A DNA stretch of 21,180 bases from RFPI01 sp964398195 (GTDB lineage: Bacteria; Pseudomonadota; Gammaproteobacteria; Burkholderiales; Methylophilaceae), in NCBI GenBank assembly GCA_964398195.1, contig CAYNLW010000019.1:1-21180 (forward strand), in the 5' to 3' direction. This document shows, in pieces, positions 1-7,101 of the stretch. Under the pieces are notes generated by a model, which was given only the letters and a program-made list of their open reading frames with translations, searched no databases and was not told the origin of the DNA. The translations under genes were made by a program, and so were the position numbers. Numbering within the stretch: position 1 is the stretch's first letter; the number at the start of each line of letters is the position of its first letter.

Positions 1-205
1 GCTAAGTTATGCACATCAGCTAAAGTGCTACTTTAACATTTTGAAAAAAGTGTTAATAATCCAATAACATACGATAAGCCATTGATTTTATTGTATAAAA
101 TATCAGATTATTTTTTAAGCGAAATAAAAAAACCTTTACGAAATCATAAGTTACAATTTTATGAATCAACTATCCACAATTTTATCCACAGATTTTGTGG
201 ATGGA
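1..205. promoter_or_regulatory. AT-rich region with clustered DnaA-box-like sites (possible origin or DnaA-controlled region)
   Basis: This non-coding stretch upstream of mtnA is very AT-rich: by hand count 33 of 150 bases at 21-170 are G or C. It carries 9-mers matching the DnaA-box consensus: TTATGCACA at 7-15, CTATCCACA (one mismatch) at 170-178, and a perfect TTATCCACA at 182-190. TGTGGATGG at 196-204 is a reverse-oriented box with two mismatches. The boxes at 170 and 182 are in the same orientation, 12 bp apart, next to the AT-rich stretch, the arrangement expected of a bacterial origin. No dnaA, dnaN or rpmH is visible because the window begins here. It may instead be a DnaA-regulated promoter for mtnA or chance. 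Confidence 0.4.
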
Positions 206-257
206 AAAAAGGCGTTCACAAAGCCCAACATCTAGCAAGGACTTTTACAAAAATTTT

Positions 258-1379
258 ATGAAAATTAATGCACAACATTGGCGCACCATTTGGCACCATT
301 TTGAGCCAGCGCAACAGGGGCAAAAAGCAAGGCTTGATGTATTTTATATTAATCAAAATGCGCTTCCTCATTGCCTGCAAACCGAACAAGCCAATCACAG
401 CCAACAAATCATTCAAGCCATCAGCACTATGCAGGTGCGTGGCGCGCCTTTGATTGGTGCGGCTGGCGCTTATGGCATGGCGCTAGCCTGTCTAGAACAC
501 AGTGATGACAGCCGCTTGCAACAACGCGCGCAGGACTTGATACAGGCGCGCCCCACTGCCGTCAATCTTAGCTGGGCGGTGAATCGCGTGTTACAAGCTG
601 TGTTGGCGGTACCAGAAACCCAACGGCTAGCCACGGCGGTGGCAGAGTGTCATCAAATATGCGAACACGATGTAGCCATGAATCAGTCCATCGCACAACA
701 TGGCGTAGGCTTAATTCAAGCGCTGGCAGAAAAACAACAGTGCCGACAGCTAAATAAGCCGCTGAATATTCTTACCCATTGCAATGCAGGCTGGCTGGCC
801 ACGGTAGATTGGGGCACCGCGCTGGCGCCGATTTATGCCGCCCATGAAGCTGGCATTCCGCTACACATATGGGTCGATGAGACCCGCCCACGCAATCAAG
901 GCGCCGCGCTAACCGCATGGGAACTGGCGCAACACGGCATTGCGCATACGGTGATTTGCGATAATGCGGGCGGTCATTTAATGCAACATGGGCAAGTGGA
1001 TATGGTGATAGTCGGCGCCGACCGCGTATCGCGCCATGGTGATGTGTGCAACAAAATCGGCACCTATCTCAAAGCCTTGGCAGCGGCGGCCCATCAGATA
1101 CCGTTTTATGCAGCAGTGCCCTCGCCCACGATAGATTGGTTGATTGAACAGCCATTACAGCAAATCCCGATTGAAATGCGCAGCCCAGACGAAGTGCGCT
1201 GGGTTCAAGGGCTAGACCGCACTGGCGAGCTGAATAAGGTATCTATCATGCCGGCCAACAGCCCAGCCTTAAATCCCGCCTTTGATGTTACCCCCGCCGC
1301 GCTGGTCAGTGGCATTATTACTGAACGCGGAGTATTTCCACCGGCCGAATTAGCAGCCGCATTCAAGGAGTCATCATGA
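258..1379 (+). CDS. mtnA: S-methyl-5-thioribose-1-phosphate isomerase MtnA
   Basis: Cytosolic aldose-ketose isomerase converting methylthioribose-1-phosphate (and likely 5-deoxyribose-1-phosphate) to the ribulose-1-phosphate form in methionine or 5'-deoxynucleoside salvage. Family hallmarks in the 373-residue product are RGAPLIG at 61-67, the catalytic-Cys segment THCNAG with Cys175, WVDETRPRNQG at 205-215, and the catalytic-Asp segment GADR with Asp255 followed by GDVCNKIGTY. Length fits the family. ATG 258 is preferred because the family N-terminus begins near here. In-frame TTG 195 and ATG 201 would add a non-family extension and run into a DnaA-box-like sequence. An AAGGA lies at 237-241, rather far upstream, so the start is not certain. 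The stop overlaps the next start by ATGA, implying translational coupling to the aldolase. Confidence 0.93.
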   Translation: MKINAQHWRTIWHHFEPAQQGQKARLDVFYINQNALPHCLQTEQANHSQQIIQAISTMQVRGAPLIGAAGAYGMALACLEHSDDSRLQQRAQDLIQARPTAVNLSWAVNRVLQAVLAVPETQRLATAVAECHQICEHDVAMNQSIAQHGVGLIQALAEKQQCRQLNKPLNILTHCNAGWLATVDWGTALAPIYAAHEAGIPLHIWVDETRPRNQGAALTAWELAQHGIAHTVICDNAGGHLMQHGQVDMVIVGADRVSRHGDVCNKIGTYLKALAAAAHQIPFYAAVPSPTIDWLIEQPLQQIPIEMRSPDEVRWVQGLDRTGELNKVSIMPANSPALNPAFDVTPAALVSGIITERGVFPPAELAAAFKESS

Positions 1380-2059
1380 GTACAGACGACATGGCATCTA
1401 AGCCTATGCAGAACAGCACAATTCAACACACTTTAGTCGAGTTATGTCTAACCCTAGAGCGCCTTGGCTTAAATCAAGGCAGCTCAGGCAATGTCAGCCT
1501 ACGCTGCCCACAAGGCTTTTGGATTACCCCATCAGGCAAAGATAATGCTGCGCTCAACGCACAAGATATGGTGCTGATGGACCTCTCCGGCAACTGCATC
1601 AGTCCCGGCAAACCCTCAAGCGAATGGCGTTTCCACCGCGATATCTATGCCGCCAAAGCAGAAGTACAAGCGGTTATCCACACCCACTCCATGTTCGCCA
1701 CCAGCCTGTCCTGCCTACGCCAAGATATCCCCGCCTTCCACTACATGATCGCCGTTGCCGGCGGCGACAATATCCGCTGCGCCGACTACGCCCTATTCGG
1801 CAGCCAAGCCCTCTCGGATAATGCCCTCAGCGCCCTACAACAACGCCACGCCTGCCTACTCGCCAACCACGGCATGATCGCCACCGGCCTCACCCCGCAA
1901 CACGCCCTCACCGTCGCCCGCGAAGTAGAAACCCTCTGTCAACAATACTGGCGCGCCCTACAAATCGGCCAACCGCACCTCCTCAGCGCACAAGAAATGC
2001 AAGCCGTTTTCCAACAATTCAAAAGCTACGGCGACTGGGGGAAATACCAAACTAGCTAG
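1376..2059 (+). CDS. Class II aldolase, FucA-like; probable 5-methylthioribulose/5-deoxyribulose-1-phosphate aldolase
   Basis: Zn-dependent class II aldolase of 227 residues. It resembles E. coli L-fuculose-1-phosphate aldolase FucA from memory across its length: LGLNQGSSGNVSLR, ITPSG, KPSSEWRFH, HYMIAVAGG, NHGMIATG. Expected catalytic and metal residues are present: Glu83 (SSEW), His102 and His104 (HTH), His165 (NHG). ATG 1376 overlaps the mtnA stop and has AAGGAG at 1365-1370. Pairing with mtnA suggests the DHAP-shunt step, cleaving the MtnA product to dihydroxyacetone phosphate and an aldehyde. That substrate is inferred; plain fuculose-phosphate aldolase or the related dehydratase MtnB are alternatives, though MtnB looks less similar. 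The 3' two-thirds is unusually C-rich: 59 C against 22 G at 1801-1920, unlike mtnA. Confidence 0.85.
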   Translation: MSTDDMASKPMQNSTIQHTLVELCLTLERLGLNQGSSGNVSLRCPQGFWITPSGKDNAALNAQDMVLMDLSGNCISPGKPSSEWRFHRDIYAAKAEVQAVIHTHSMFATSLSCLRQDIPAFHYMIAVAGGDNIRCADYALFGSQALSDNALSALQQRHACLLANHGMIATGLTPQHALTVAREVETLCQQYWRALQIGQPHLLSAQEMQAVFQQFKSYGDWGKYQTS

Positions 2060-2121
2060 AGCTTGCTGGTCATACCAACCAAAGTCATATTTTGCAGCAA
2101 GGCGCTTTCAGTTCTAATCAC

Positions 2122-2856
2122 CTACTCTTCAAACCAATCCACCGCTGGTAATTGTTGGAACACCTGTTTAAGCCCTTCTGACCAGCCTTTGCGTAGGGTG
2201 GCGAAATAGCTATCTTGGTCGCTGACTCTGCGGTAGCAATCGGCATTTAGACTATCAGTGCGATAAACCAATAAATCTATTGGTGCGGCGACGGAAATAT
2301 TGCTGCGTATAGTGGAGTCGAAAGAAATCAAAATACATTTCACAGCGTCCATGATGCTGGTATTTTTTTGTATCACGCGGTCAATAATCGGTTTGCCATA
2401 TTTGGTTTCGCCGATTTGGAAATACGGGGTTTCCTCGCTGGCCTCGATAAAATTACCGGCGTTGTAAATATTAAATAAACGGGGTCGCTCACCCTTAATT
2501 TGACCAGCTAGCAAGATGCTGGCGTGAAATTCGGCGTGATGCTGTTTCAAGTGTTCGGCATCACGCGAATACACCTCACGCACCTGATCCCCCACTAAAC
2601 TTGCCACATCAAACATTGAATTAGCGGTGAATAAGTGTGGCGCTTTATCCTGTTTAATCAGCTCCTGCAAGCGACTAACTACAGACTGGGTGATGGCTAA
2701 ATTGCCAGCGGTGAGTAATACGATGACACGTTCGCCTGGTAATACAAAGCGGTGCATTTTAGGGAATACTGCCACTTGATCTACACCTGCGTTAGTACGG
2801 GTATCAGAGGCTAACACCAAGCCCTCTTGTAACATTAAGCCGACACAATAGGTCAT
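2122..2856 (-). CDS. Anbu-type proteasome-like peptidase
   Basis: Bacterial proteasome-related (Ntn-hydrolase) peptidase of the Anbu family, 244 residues. It begins Met-Thr-Tyr-Cys, so removal of Met exposes Thr1 as the catalytic nucleophile. Asp17 (ASDTRT) and a Lys near position 32 (FPK) of the mature chain fit the proteasome triad. Family members form open-ring or helical assemblies; cellular substrates are not established. It is the last gene of a four-gene operon, 26 nt after the transglutaminase-like gene. That gene order is conserved for Anbu and separates it from HslV, which sits with the HslU ATPase; no such ATPase is present here. Convergent with the aldolase gene, with 62 bp between them. 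Confidence 0.9.
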   Translation of the reverse strand: MTYCVGLMLQEGLVLASDTRTNAGVDQVAVFPKMHRFVLPGERVIVLLTAGNLAITQSVVSRLQELIKQDKAPHLFTANSMFDVASLVGDQVREVYSRDAEHLKQHHAEFHASILLAGQIKGERPRLFNIYNAGNFIEASEETPYFQIGETKYGKPIIDRVIQKNTSIMDAVKCILISFDSTIRSNISVAAPIDLLVYRTDSLNADCYRRVSDQDSYFATLRKGWSEGLKQVFQQLPAVDWFEE

Positions 2857-2882
2857 GCTAACTCCTCATTGAATGTTGTTGT

Positions 2883-3701
2883 TTATTGTTGGCTTTGTGC
2901 CACTTGCATCTGCTGCGCTAGATTCAGTTGATTGACATGCACTTGCGCCTGCATTTGTTCCTCGCCACCACCTACTCGAATACCACTCACTGGGCAAGCA
3001 TCGTGATAATCCAATCCAGTCGCTAAGCGCACATGGCTGGCATTGCAAGTAGTGACATTGGATACATCAATACTCAACCAGCCATATTCTGCAATCCACG
3101 CATCTGCCCATGCATGGCTCTCTAATAAATGGCCATCTTGGGTATATAAATATCCGCTGACATAGCGTGCTGGCACACCCAGAATACGGCACAAACTAAT
3201 AAAAATATGGGCATGGTCTTGGCATACGCCACGCCCTGTCGCGAGCGCTTCACTGGAAGTGGTATAGACGCCAGTACTGCCTTTTTCATAGGGGACCAAC
3301 TGAATAATTTGTTGGCTCATGTGAATTAAATCTGGCAACTGTTGCGGCTTGCTTAGTTGCTTGGCAAGCTGTTGTAGCTGTGCACTGCTATCCGTTAAAC
3401 GGGTATGCCGCAAATATACCTGCAAGGGCAGATTGCTTTCTTGTCGGTCATCGCTAAAGCCGGTTTCTACCACCCCTTTGGCGATGATGTTTAATTCTTC
3501 TTGATTACTATCCATTACCATTTGATGAATGATATTGCCGTGCGCATCGTGGTATTGATATAGCTGGCCATTGACCAAAATATTCCAATGTTTTACTTTC
3601 TGACCAAAGCCATCTTGAGGCGTAAGCCGCAATTGTTGAATGCTATACAGCAACGGTTGGCTATATTGATATTGGGTAGTGTGTTCTATCATCAACTGCA
3701 T
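2883..3701 (-). CDS. Transglutaminase-like cysteine protease family protein
   Basis: 272-residue protein with an N-terminal bacterial transglutaminase-like domain (about 1-90: IEHTTQYQYSQPL, LRLTPQ) and a transglutaminase/protease core (about 130-215). The triad is visible: Cys160 in GRGVCQDHAH, His196 in ESHAWADAW, Asp212 in SIDVSN. The Gln-rich tail (about 243-272) is probably disordered. No signal peptide is seen, so it is likely cytoplasmic. It starts 2 nt after the alpha-E gene stop, so translation is probably coupled. Family members act as peptidases or transamidases. In the Anbu operon a role in hydrolysing or transferring an amide made by the ATP-grasp partner is an inference. Confidence 0.88.
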   Translation of the reverse strand: MQLMIEHTTQYQYSQPLLYSIQQLRLTPQDGFGQKVKHWNILVNGQLYQYHDAHGNIIHQMVMDSNQEELNIIAKGVVETGFSDDRQESNLPLQVYLRHTRLTDSSAQLQQLAKQLSKPQQLPDLIHMSQQIIQLVPYEKGSTGVYTTSSEALATGRGVCQDHAHIFISLCRILGVPARYVSGYLYTQDGHLLESHAWADAWIAEYGWLSIDVSNVTTCNASHVRLATGLDYHDACPVSGIRVGGGEEQMQAQVHVNQLNLAQQMQVAQSQQ

Positions 3702-3703
3702 GG

Positions 3704-4651
3704 TTAGGCCGCATGTACATTTAAAAAGGTGCGCTGAATCTCGTTGGCTAGGCGCTGATTACTATCGATAAATTCAGTTAAAAATTCATGTAGCCCATGT
3801 TGAAAAATATGATCCATACGACCATACAGCAAGCTGGCATTAATTTCTCCGGCAATACGTTTGCATTCAATATGACGGCCATGCGAAAGGGTTTCTAAAA
3901 TATTGCTGATTTCCTCAAAACAAGCATGCAAAGAACGTGGCATATCTTTGCGCAACACCAATAGCTCTGCCACATGCCAAGGTTGTATGGTGTCGCTAAA
4001 TATTTTTTGATATGCCTGAAAGGCAGATACTGAGCGCAACACAGCACTCCATTCGTAATAATCCACACCACCACCGACTTCTTCCTCTTGCGGCAACAGC
4101 AAGTGGTATTTGACGTCTAATAAACGCGCAGTATTATCGGCACGCTCAATAAACGTTCCTAATCTTAAAAAATGAAATGCATCATCTCGCAACATGGTGC
4201 CAAAACTAACACCGCGAAACATGTGCGAGCGAGCTTTCACCCAATCACAGAATTCACGCAAATTTTCTGCGCATAGGTCTTGCTTTACCAGTTGCTGAAA
4301 CTCTAACCAAAGCGCATTGATGTTTTCCCAAGTTTCAATCGTCAGCGCCACTCTGACTGCGCGAGCATTTTCTCTAGCAGTGCCCAAAGCGGAATAGATG
4401 CTCGAGGGGTTATCCGCATCAAGCGCCAAGAAGTGAATCACTTGTGCCGCGCTTATTTGCTGATATTTGTGCAGATATTGCTGACTATTGCCGCAAATCT
4501 CTAAGGCCGGTTGCCAAAGCGCCGATTCACTAATCGCGGCATTGGGTACCAAGGCCATATTAGCGGTGACATCTAATACCCTTGCCATATTTTCGGCACG
4601 CTCGATATAGCGCGCCATCCAATAAATATGATTTGCTGTTCTACTTAACAT
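3704..4651 (-). CDS. Alpha-E domain protein (DUF403)
   Basis: 315-residue, predominantly helical protein with the family N-terminus MLSRTANHIYWMARYIERAENMAR and a second conserved segment near the middle, FLRLGTFIERADNTARLLD. The two ERAxNxAR repeats point to an internally duplicated helical domain. The biochemical function is not known. Genomically it accompanies circularly permuted ATP-grasp and transglutaminase-like genes, and in some genomes is fused to them, so a scaffold or substrate-handling role is possible. It starts 8 nt after the ATP-grasp stop and ends 2 nt before the transglutaminase start. No signal peptide or membrane segments are seen. Length is normal for the family. Confidence 0.88.
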   Translation of the reverse strand: MLSRTANHIYWMARYIERAENMARVLDVTANMALVPNAAISESALWQPALEICGNSQQYLHKYQQISAAQVIHFLALDADNPSSIYSALGTARENARAVRVALTIETWENINALWLEFQQLVKQDLCAENLREFCDWVKARSHMFRGVSFGTMLRDDAFHFLRLGTFIERADNTARLLDVKYHLLLPQEEEVGGGVDYYEWSAVLRSVSAFQAYQKIFSDTIQPWHVAELLVLRKDMPRSLHACFEEISNILETLSHGRHIECKRIAGEINASLLYGRMDHIFQHGLHEFLTEFIDSNQRLANEIQRTFLNVHAA

Positions 4652-4659
4652 CGCCCTTC

Positions 4660-6114
4660 CTATGCCGCTTTTACGCTAGCCATGGATTGCGAGACTGGCG
4701 CGGCTTGCAACACCCAAGTATCTTTGGTGCCACCGCCTTGAGAAGAATTCACCACCAAAGATCCCTCTCGCATCGCTACACGACATAGCGCCCCGGGGAC
4801 GAGTGAAATGGTTTTACCAGATAATACAAATGGTCTTAAATCTACATGGCGCGGTGCAATGCCCTGCTCTACTAGGGTTGGACAGGTTGATAGAGCCAAT
4901 GTCGGTTGGGCGATGTAATGGCTGGGTTTGGATAAGATGCGTAAACGAAAATCTTCTATCTCTTTTTTGCTCGCGCATGGCCCGACCAACATGCCATAGC
5001 CCCCCGAGCCCTGCACTTCTTTCACGACCAATTCTGACAAATGAGCCAATACATAATCTAAATCGTCTGGCTTGCTTAACTCATAAGTGGGCACGTTGCT
5101 AAGAATAGGTTGTTCGCCCAAATAAAAACGAATCATCTCGGGCACTCGAATATAGGTCGATTTATCATCCGCCACACCTGTACCAACGGCGTTAGCGAGG
5201 GTAACGCCACCAGCACGATAAACACTCATCAAGCCTGGCACGCCTAACATACTGTCTGGACTAAACGCTAAGGGATCAATAAAGTCATCATCGATACGGC
5301 GATAAATCACATCGACACGCTTTGGCCCCTCGGTAGTGCGCATATACACCGCATTATTTCGCACAAATAAATCTTGCCCCTCGACTAATTCCACCCCCAT
5401 TTGTTGTGCCAAAAAAGCATGCTCAAAGTAGGCACTGTTATAAGCCCCTGGGGTTAGCAGCACCACCGTTGGATCTTTGATTCCTGGCTGAGCCACTGAG
5501 CGCAGATTATTTTTAAGTACTTGTGGGTAGTGTTCAACAGGGGCAATCGAATACTGACGGAACAACTCTGGGAATAGGCGCATCATCATCTTGCGGTCTT
5601 CTAACATATAAGAAACACCTGATGGGGTTCGCAGGTTATCCTCCAACACATAGAATTGTTGTTCATCGGTGCGCACGATATCGATACCAGCGATATGTGC
5701 ATAAATGCCATTCGGCACTTCCACATTAAACATTTCAGGACGATATTGGCTATGCGTCAAAATACTGGCATCGACCAGTCCAGCTCGGATAATTTCACGC
5801 TCATGATAAATATCATGCAAAAACATATTTAATGCTTTCACCCTCTGAATACAGCCTTTAGAAAGCATTTCCCACTCATCTGCCGCCAACATTCTGGGGA
5901 TTACATCAAATGGAATTAAGCGTTCAGTACCGGCATCTTCACCATACACATTAAAGGTAATCCCTACACGCCGAAATAATAGTTCTGCCTCACGACTTTT
6001 ACTTTGTAACTGTGCGGCAGGGATATGCGATAACCAATCGGCATAGGCTGCATATAGATCACGCACCCGCTCACCTTTGCAGTGCATTTCATCAAAATAC
6101 TTTGCCGCTTCCAT
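4660..6114 (-). CDS. Circularly permuted type 2 ATP-grasp protein
   Basis: 484-residue ATP-dependent ligase-type protein (formerly DUF404/DUF407). Visible signatures: the N-terminal block YGEDAGTERLIPFDVIPR (about 57-74); VLEDNLRTPSGVSYMLEDR at 156-174; a nucleotide-binding Lys-Glu and glycine loop KEVQGSGGYG at 365-374; RHVDLRPF at 422-429; and the C-terminal NSSQGGGTKDTWVL at 456-469, whose acidic and amide residues are likely Mg/ATP ligands. The family is predicted to make peptide or amide bonds through an acyl-phosphate, but the substrate is unknown. First gene of the Anbu operon. ATG 6114 agrees with the family N-terminus; a GGGG lies about 8-10 nt upstream. A -10-like TATAAA (plus strand TTTATA, 6143-6148) lies upstream but lacks a good -35. 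Confidence 0.9.
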   Translation of the reverse strand: MEAAKYFDEMHCKGERVRDLYAAYADWLSHIPAAQLQSKSREAELLFRRVGITFNVYGEDAGTERLIPFDVIPRMLAADEWEMLSKGCIQRVKALNMFLHDIYHEREIIRAGLVDASILTHSQYRPEMFNVEVPNGIYAHIAGIDIVRTDEQQFYVLEDNLRTPSGVSYMLEDRKMMMRLFPELFRQYSIAPVEHYPQVLKNNLRSVAQPGIKDPTVVLLTPGAYNSAYFEHAFLAQQMGVELVEGQDLFVRNNAVYMRTTEGPKRVDVIYRRIDDDFIDPLAFSPDSMLGVPGLMSVYRAGGVTLANAVGTGVADDKSTYIRVPEMIRFYLGEQPILSNVPTYELSKPDDLDYVLAHLSELVVKEVQGSGGYGMLVGPCASKKEIEDFRLRILSKPSHYIAQPTLALSTCPTLVEQGIAPRHVDLRPFVLSGKTISLVPGALCRVAMREGSLVVNSSQGGGTKDTWVLQAAPVSQSMASVKAA

Positions 6115-6453
6115 GCGCTTGCCCCAATATTGAACACGCTAATTTATAAGCAAGCTATATGCCAGCGAATGGCTGGCAAATTTGCGGATAAAACGCAACA
6201 TAAGCCATGCGGCTGCACTAGGAAAGCGCAACGCTTGAAAGCGCATGCACCAAAATGGAAACCCAGCTATCAATGCTGGAATTGGACTAGCTAGAAAAGA
6301 TGAGCGCGTGTGCCTTGTTGACTGAACTCACACTGAGATGGTTAAGCTCAAATCATAAGGCAATCATTGGTAGAACTTAAGCGTAAAAACATAGTCTTTG
6401 AAAGGTCATGTTTTATGCAAGTATGTTTAATCGCAAATTTTTGAAGGATGAAT
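6115..6453. other. Non-coding region between divergent genes, with several short inverted repeats
   Basis: This 339-base gap separates the leftward ATP-grasp operon from a rightward small membrane-protein gene, and I see no credible ORF in it. Stem-forming pairs include TGCCAGC/GCTGGCA at 6160-6166 and 6172-6178 (5-nt loop); TTGCG/CGCAA at 6182-6186 and 6194-6198; CATGCG/CGCATG at 6206-6211 and 6242-6247; and, nested in the last, AAGCG/CGCTT at 6224-6228 and 6232-6236. None is followed by a clear T-tract. It must hold the leader and promoter of the Anbu operon and a promoter for the rightward gene. A small RNA cannot be excluded. Confidence 0.5.
6398..6427 (+). promoter_or_regulatory. Possible sigma-70 promoter for the small membrane-protein gene
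   Basis: TTGAAA at 6398-6403 and TATGTT at 6422-6427 are separated by 18 nt, with transcription expected to start near 6434. The -35 has one mismatch and the -10 has two, so this is a modest match. Its support is position: about 16 nt ahead of the GAAGGA ribosome-binding site at 6443-6448. Confidence 0.3.
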
Positions 6454-6837
6454 ATGTTTTTTAATAGTTGTTTATACCCTTTCAGCATCGCTTTGTTGGC
6501 GATTTTATGGCTACTGGTGAGCAACCATAGCGTTTTGTGCACCTGCAAGAAAATGCATGAGGAGCTTAGCCAGCAAGCGATTCAGAGCCATTTGGCTTCC
6601 CTCACCAGCTTTGCTGCCTTTATTCCGGCTTTGTTTATCTATGCCTCTTTCTTAAGCGCTAAAGGCGCTGGCGATTCTGGCGTGATTTGGTTGGTGGCTA
6701 GCTTTGTCGATTCTTACGCGCAGTGCAAATGCAAACACCCTAAACGTTGGGGATTTATGATTGCATTATTAGTCACAGTGGCATTATGGATAGGCGGCGC
6801 CTACGGCATTTGGCAAGCCTACGGCGTGCACGTTTAA
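6454..6837 (+). CDS. Hypothetical small membrane protein with CxC motifs
   Basis: 127-residue protein I do not recognise. It has hydrophobic segments at about 8-24, 50-68 and 99-119 and a weaker one at about 76-88, so three or four membrane helices. Two paired-cysteine motifs stand out, Cys29-Thr-Cys31 followed by two Lys, and Cys91-Lys-Cys93 followed by His-Pro-Lys-Arg, both at helix-flanking positions where they might bind metal or be lipidated or oxidised. ATG 6454 is preferred over ATG 6448 because GAAGGA at 6443-6448 then sits 5 nt upstream. A strong hairpin lies 6 nt after the stop. Support for a real gene is the ribosome-binding site, hydrophobic pattern and 3' hairpin, not homology. 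Confidence 0.6.
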   Translation: MFFNSCLYPFSIALLAILWLLVSNHSVLCTCKKMHEELSQQAIQSHLASLTSFAAFIPALFIYASFLSAKGAGDSGVIWLVASFVDSYAQCKCKHPKRWGFMIALLVTVALWIGGAYGIWQAYGVHV

Positions 6838-6843
6838 CAAGCG

Positions 6844-6881
6844 TTTGCCATGTGCTGCTGGCCTGTGCGGCGCATGGCAAA
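6844..6881 (+). terminator. 15-bp hairpin after the membrane-protein gene, terminator-like but without a T-tract
   Basis: TTTGCCATG at 6844-6852 pairs perfectly with CATGGCAAA at 6873-6881. The stem continues inward for six pairs, two of them G-U, to an 8-nt loop at 6859-6866. The wobbles are G-U only in rightward RNA and become A-C mismatches in leftward RNA, so the structure favours the + strand transcript. No run of T follows, so this may be a Rho-dependent 3' end or an mRNA-stabilising stem rather than an intrinsic terminator. Confidence 0.4.
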
Positions 6882-6931
6882 ATTGCTGTTGAAGAAAGTC
6901 ATTGTAAGACGGATTGATTGAGATAATCGAT

Positions 6932-7010
<79 letters not shown>

Positions 7011-7014
7011 CCGG

Positions 7015-7035
7015 TTGTTAGCGATGTGCTAACAA
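7015..7035 (-). repeat. Perfect 8-bp inverted repeat in the tRNA-Pro leader
   Basis: TTGTTAGC at 7015-7022 and GCTAACAA at 7028-7035 are perfect inverted copies around a 5-nt loop. They lie between the -10 element and the mature tRNA 5' end, so the hairpin would form the pre-tRNA 5' leader immediately after the inferred transcription start. It has no T-tract on the leftward strand, so it is not an obvious terminator for merR. Confidence 0.6.
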
Positions 7036-7044
7036 GAGGCGTGC

Positions 7045-7050
7045 ATTATA
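7045..7050 (-). promoter_or_regulatory. -10 element of the tRNA-Pro promoter
   Basis: The reverse strand reads CTATAATGCACGCC, a consensus TATAAT -10 followed by a GC-rich discriminator typical of stringently controlled stable-RNA promoters. The inferred start is near 7037, about 29 nt before the mature tRNA. No good -35 lies at 16-18 nt; TTGAAT (plus strand ATTCAA, 7072-7077) is 21 nt away. Confidence 0.6.
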
Positions 7051-7101
7051 GCGGAAATTTCACTTACTTTGATTCAATCTTGAGCTGGCTTTGCTGGACT
7101 T

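Noticed and set aside
195..257. In-frame upstream starts for mtnA (TTG 195, ATG 201)
   Set aside because: The extra residues look unlike the MtnA family, and the DNA there carries DnaA-box-like sequence. ATG 258 fits the family N-terminus better.
2062..2101. Inverted repeat CTTGCTG/CAGCAAG between the convergent aldolase and Anbu genes as a terminator
   Set aside because: Only 7 bp with a 26-nt loop and no proper T-tract on either strand; too weak to call.
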